This document shows, piece by piece, positions 13,911 to 14,063 of a stretch of 14,063 bases of DNA (its first letter is position 1; every line of letters starts with the position of its first letter). The stretch covers positions 36,718 through 50,780 of the forward strand of contig DASQ01000150.1 in assembly GCA_002503885.1 (NCBI GenBank), in the 5' to 3' direction. Source of the stretch: Methanoculleus marisnigri. Its GTDB lineage: Archaea > Halobacteriota > Methanomicrobia > Methanomicrobiales > Methanoculleaceae. Made by a program: the position numbers and the translations under genes. Under the pieces are notes generated by a model. The model did not search any database. It was not told the DNA's origin and was given only the letters and a program-made list of their open reading frames with translations.

Positions 13911-14063
13911 ATGGCACTGCGAGTGGTCAGCAACTATCTGCGCCTTCCCCAGAAGACGTTCTGGATCCTCGACACGCTCGCGTACCATGCTAAAAGCATG
14001 TACAATGTAGGACTGTACAACGTCCGACAGCATTATGCCACGCATCAGGAGAACCGCCAGATC
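13911..14063 (+). CDS. tnpB: TnpB-family RNA-guided nuclease of an IS200/IS605-type element, partial at the right edge
   Basis: Fifty-one codons are present before the edge, beginning MALRVVSNYLRLPQKTFWIL. The following stretch LDTLAYHAKSMYNVGLYNVR and QHYATHQENRQI matches the N-terminus of archaeal TnpB proteins (L-x-x-L-x-x-x-x-K-x-x-Y-N-x-x-L-Y-x-x-R). The RuvC catalytic residues and zinc finger lie outside the window, so intactness cannot be judged. TnpB cuts DNA guided by an RNA made from the element's right end. No tnpA transposase is seen upstream, so this is either a TnpB-only element or tnpA lies beyond the edge. The ATG has a close AGAGGT and a TATA-like element at the right distance. 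Confidence 0.85.
   Translation, partial: MALRVVSNYLRLPQKTFWILDTLAYHAKSMYNVGLYNVRQHYATHQENRQI

Overview
The window looks like a piece of a GC-rich methanogen chromosome, probably Methanoculleus or another member of the Methanomicrobiales. The grounds are an archaeal AMP phosphorylase, archaeal TATA-type promoters lying 20-35 bases before starts with short or absent leaders, large secreted Ig-like/VWA and PEGA-like surface proteins with many N-glycosylation sequons, and an archaeal-type TnpB. The taxonomic placement is inference; no marker gene is present.

Left part (1-8694, all minus strand): a surface-protein locus. Three paralogues stand in a row, each with its own promoter. Protein B (3891-7031) is complete: signal peptide, four Ig-like modules, a VWA domain with an intact MIDAS motif, and a C-terminal beta domain. 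Protein A (1-2258) has the same plan and runs off the left edge. Protein C (2688-3440) is a short version that stops after the second Ig-like module. Next comes a membrane-anchored protein with five PEGA/carboxypeptidase-regulatory-like repeats (7300-8694). These proteins probably act outside the cell, in adhesion or the cell envelope.

Middle (8734-10257, minus): AMP phosphorylase (deoA), the housekeeping gene of the window. It belongs to the archaeal nucleotide-salvage route to ribose 1,5-bisphosphate.

Right part (10400-14063): a small accessory island of toxin-antitoxin type genes and relics. A plus-strand hicA-hicB pair has a palindrome in its promoter region and is followed by a 69-aa protein of unknown function. 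A minus-strand hicB-hicA pair has the opposite gene order and lies between two broken fragments of a HepT-like (DUF86, HEPN) gene that share a near-identical 30-base direct repeat. Then come a GNAT acetyltransferase coupled to a 48-aa partner, a degenerate C-terminal membrane anchor of a lost surface protein, and the first 51 codons of a TnpB gene cut by the right edge and preceded by a perfect hairpin. Three toxin-like modules, decayed copies and a transposon-associated gene within 4 kb mark this as a site of repeated gene gain and loss.

No tRNA, rRNA or CRISPR array was seen.
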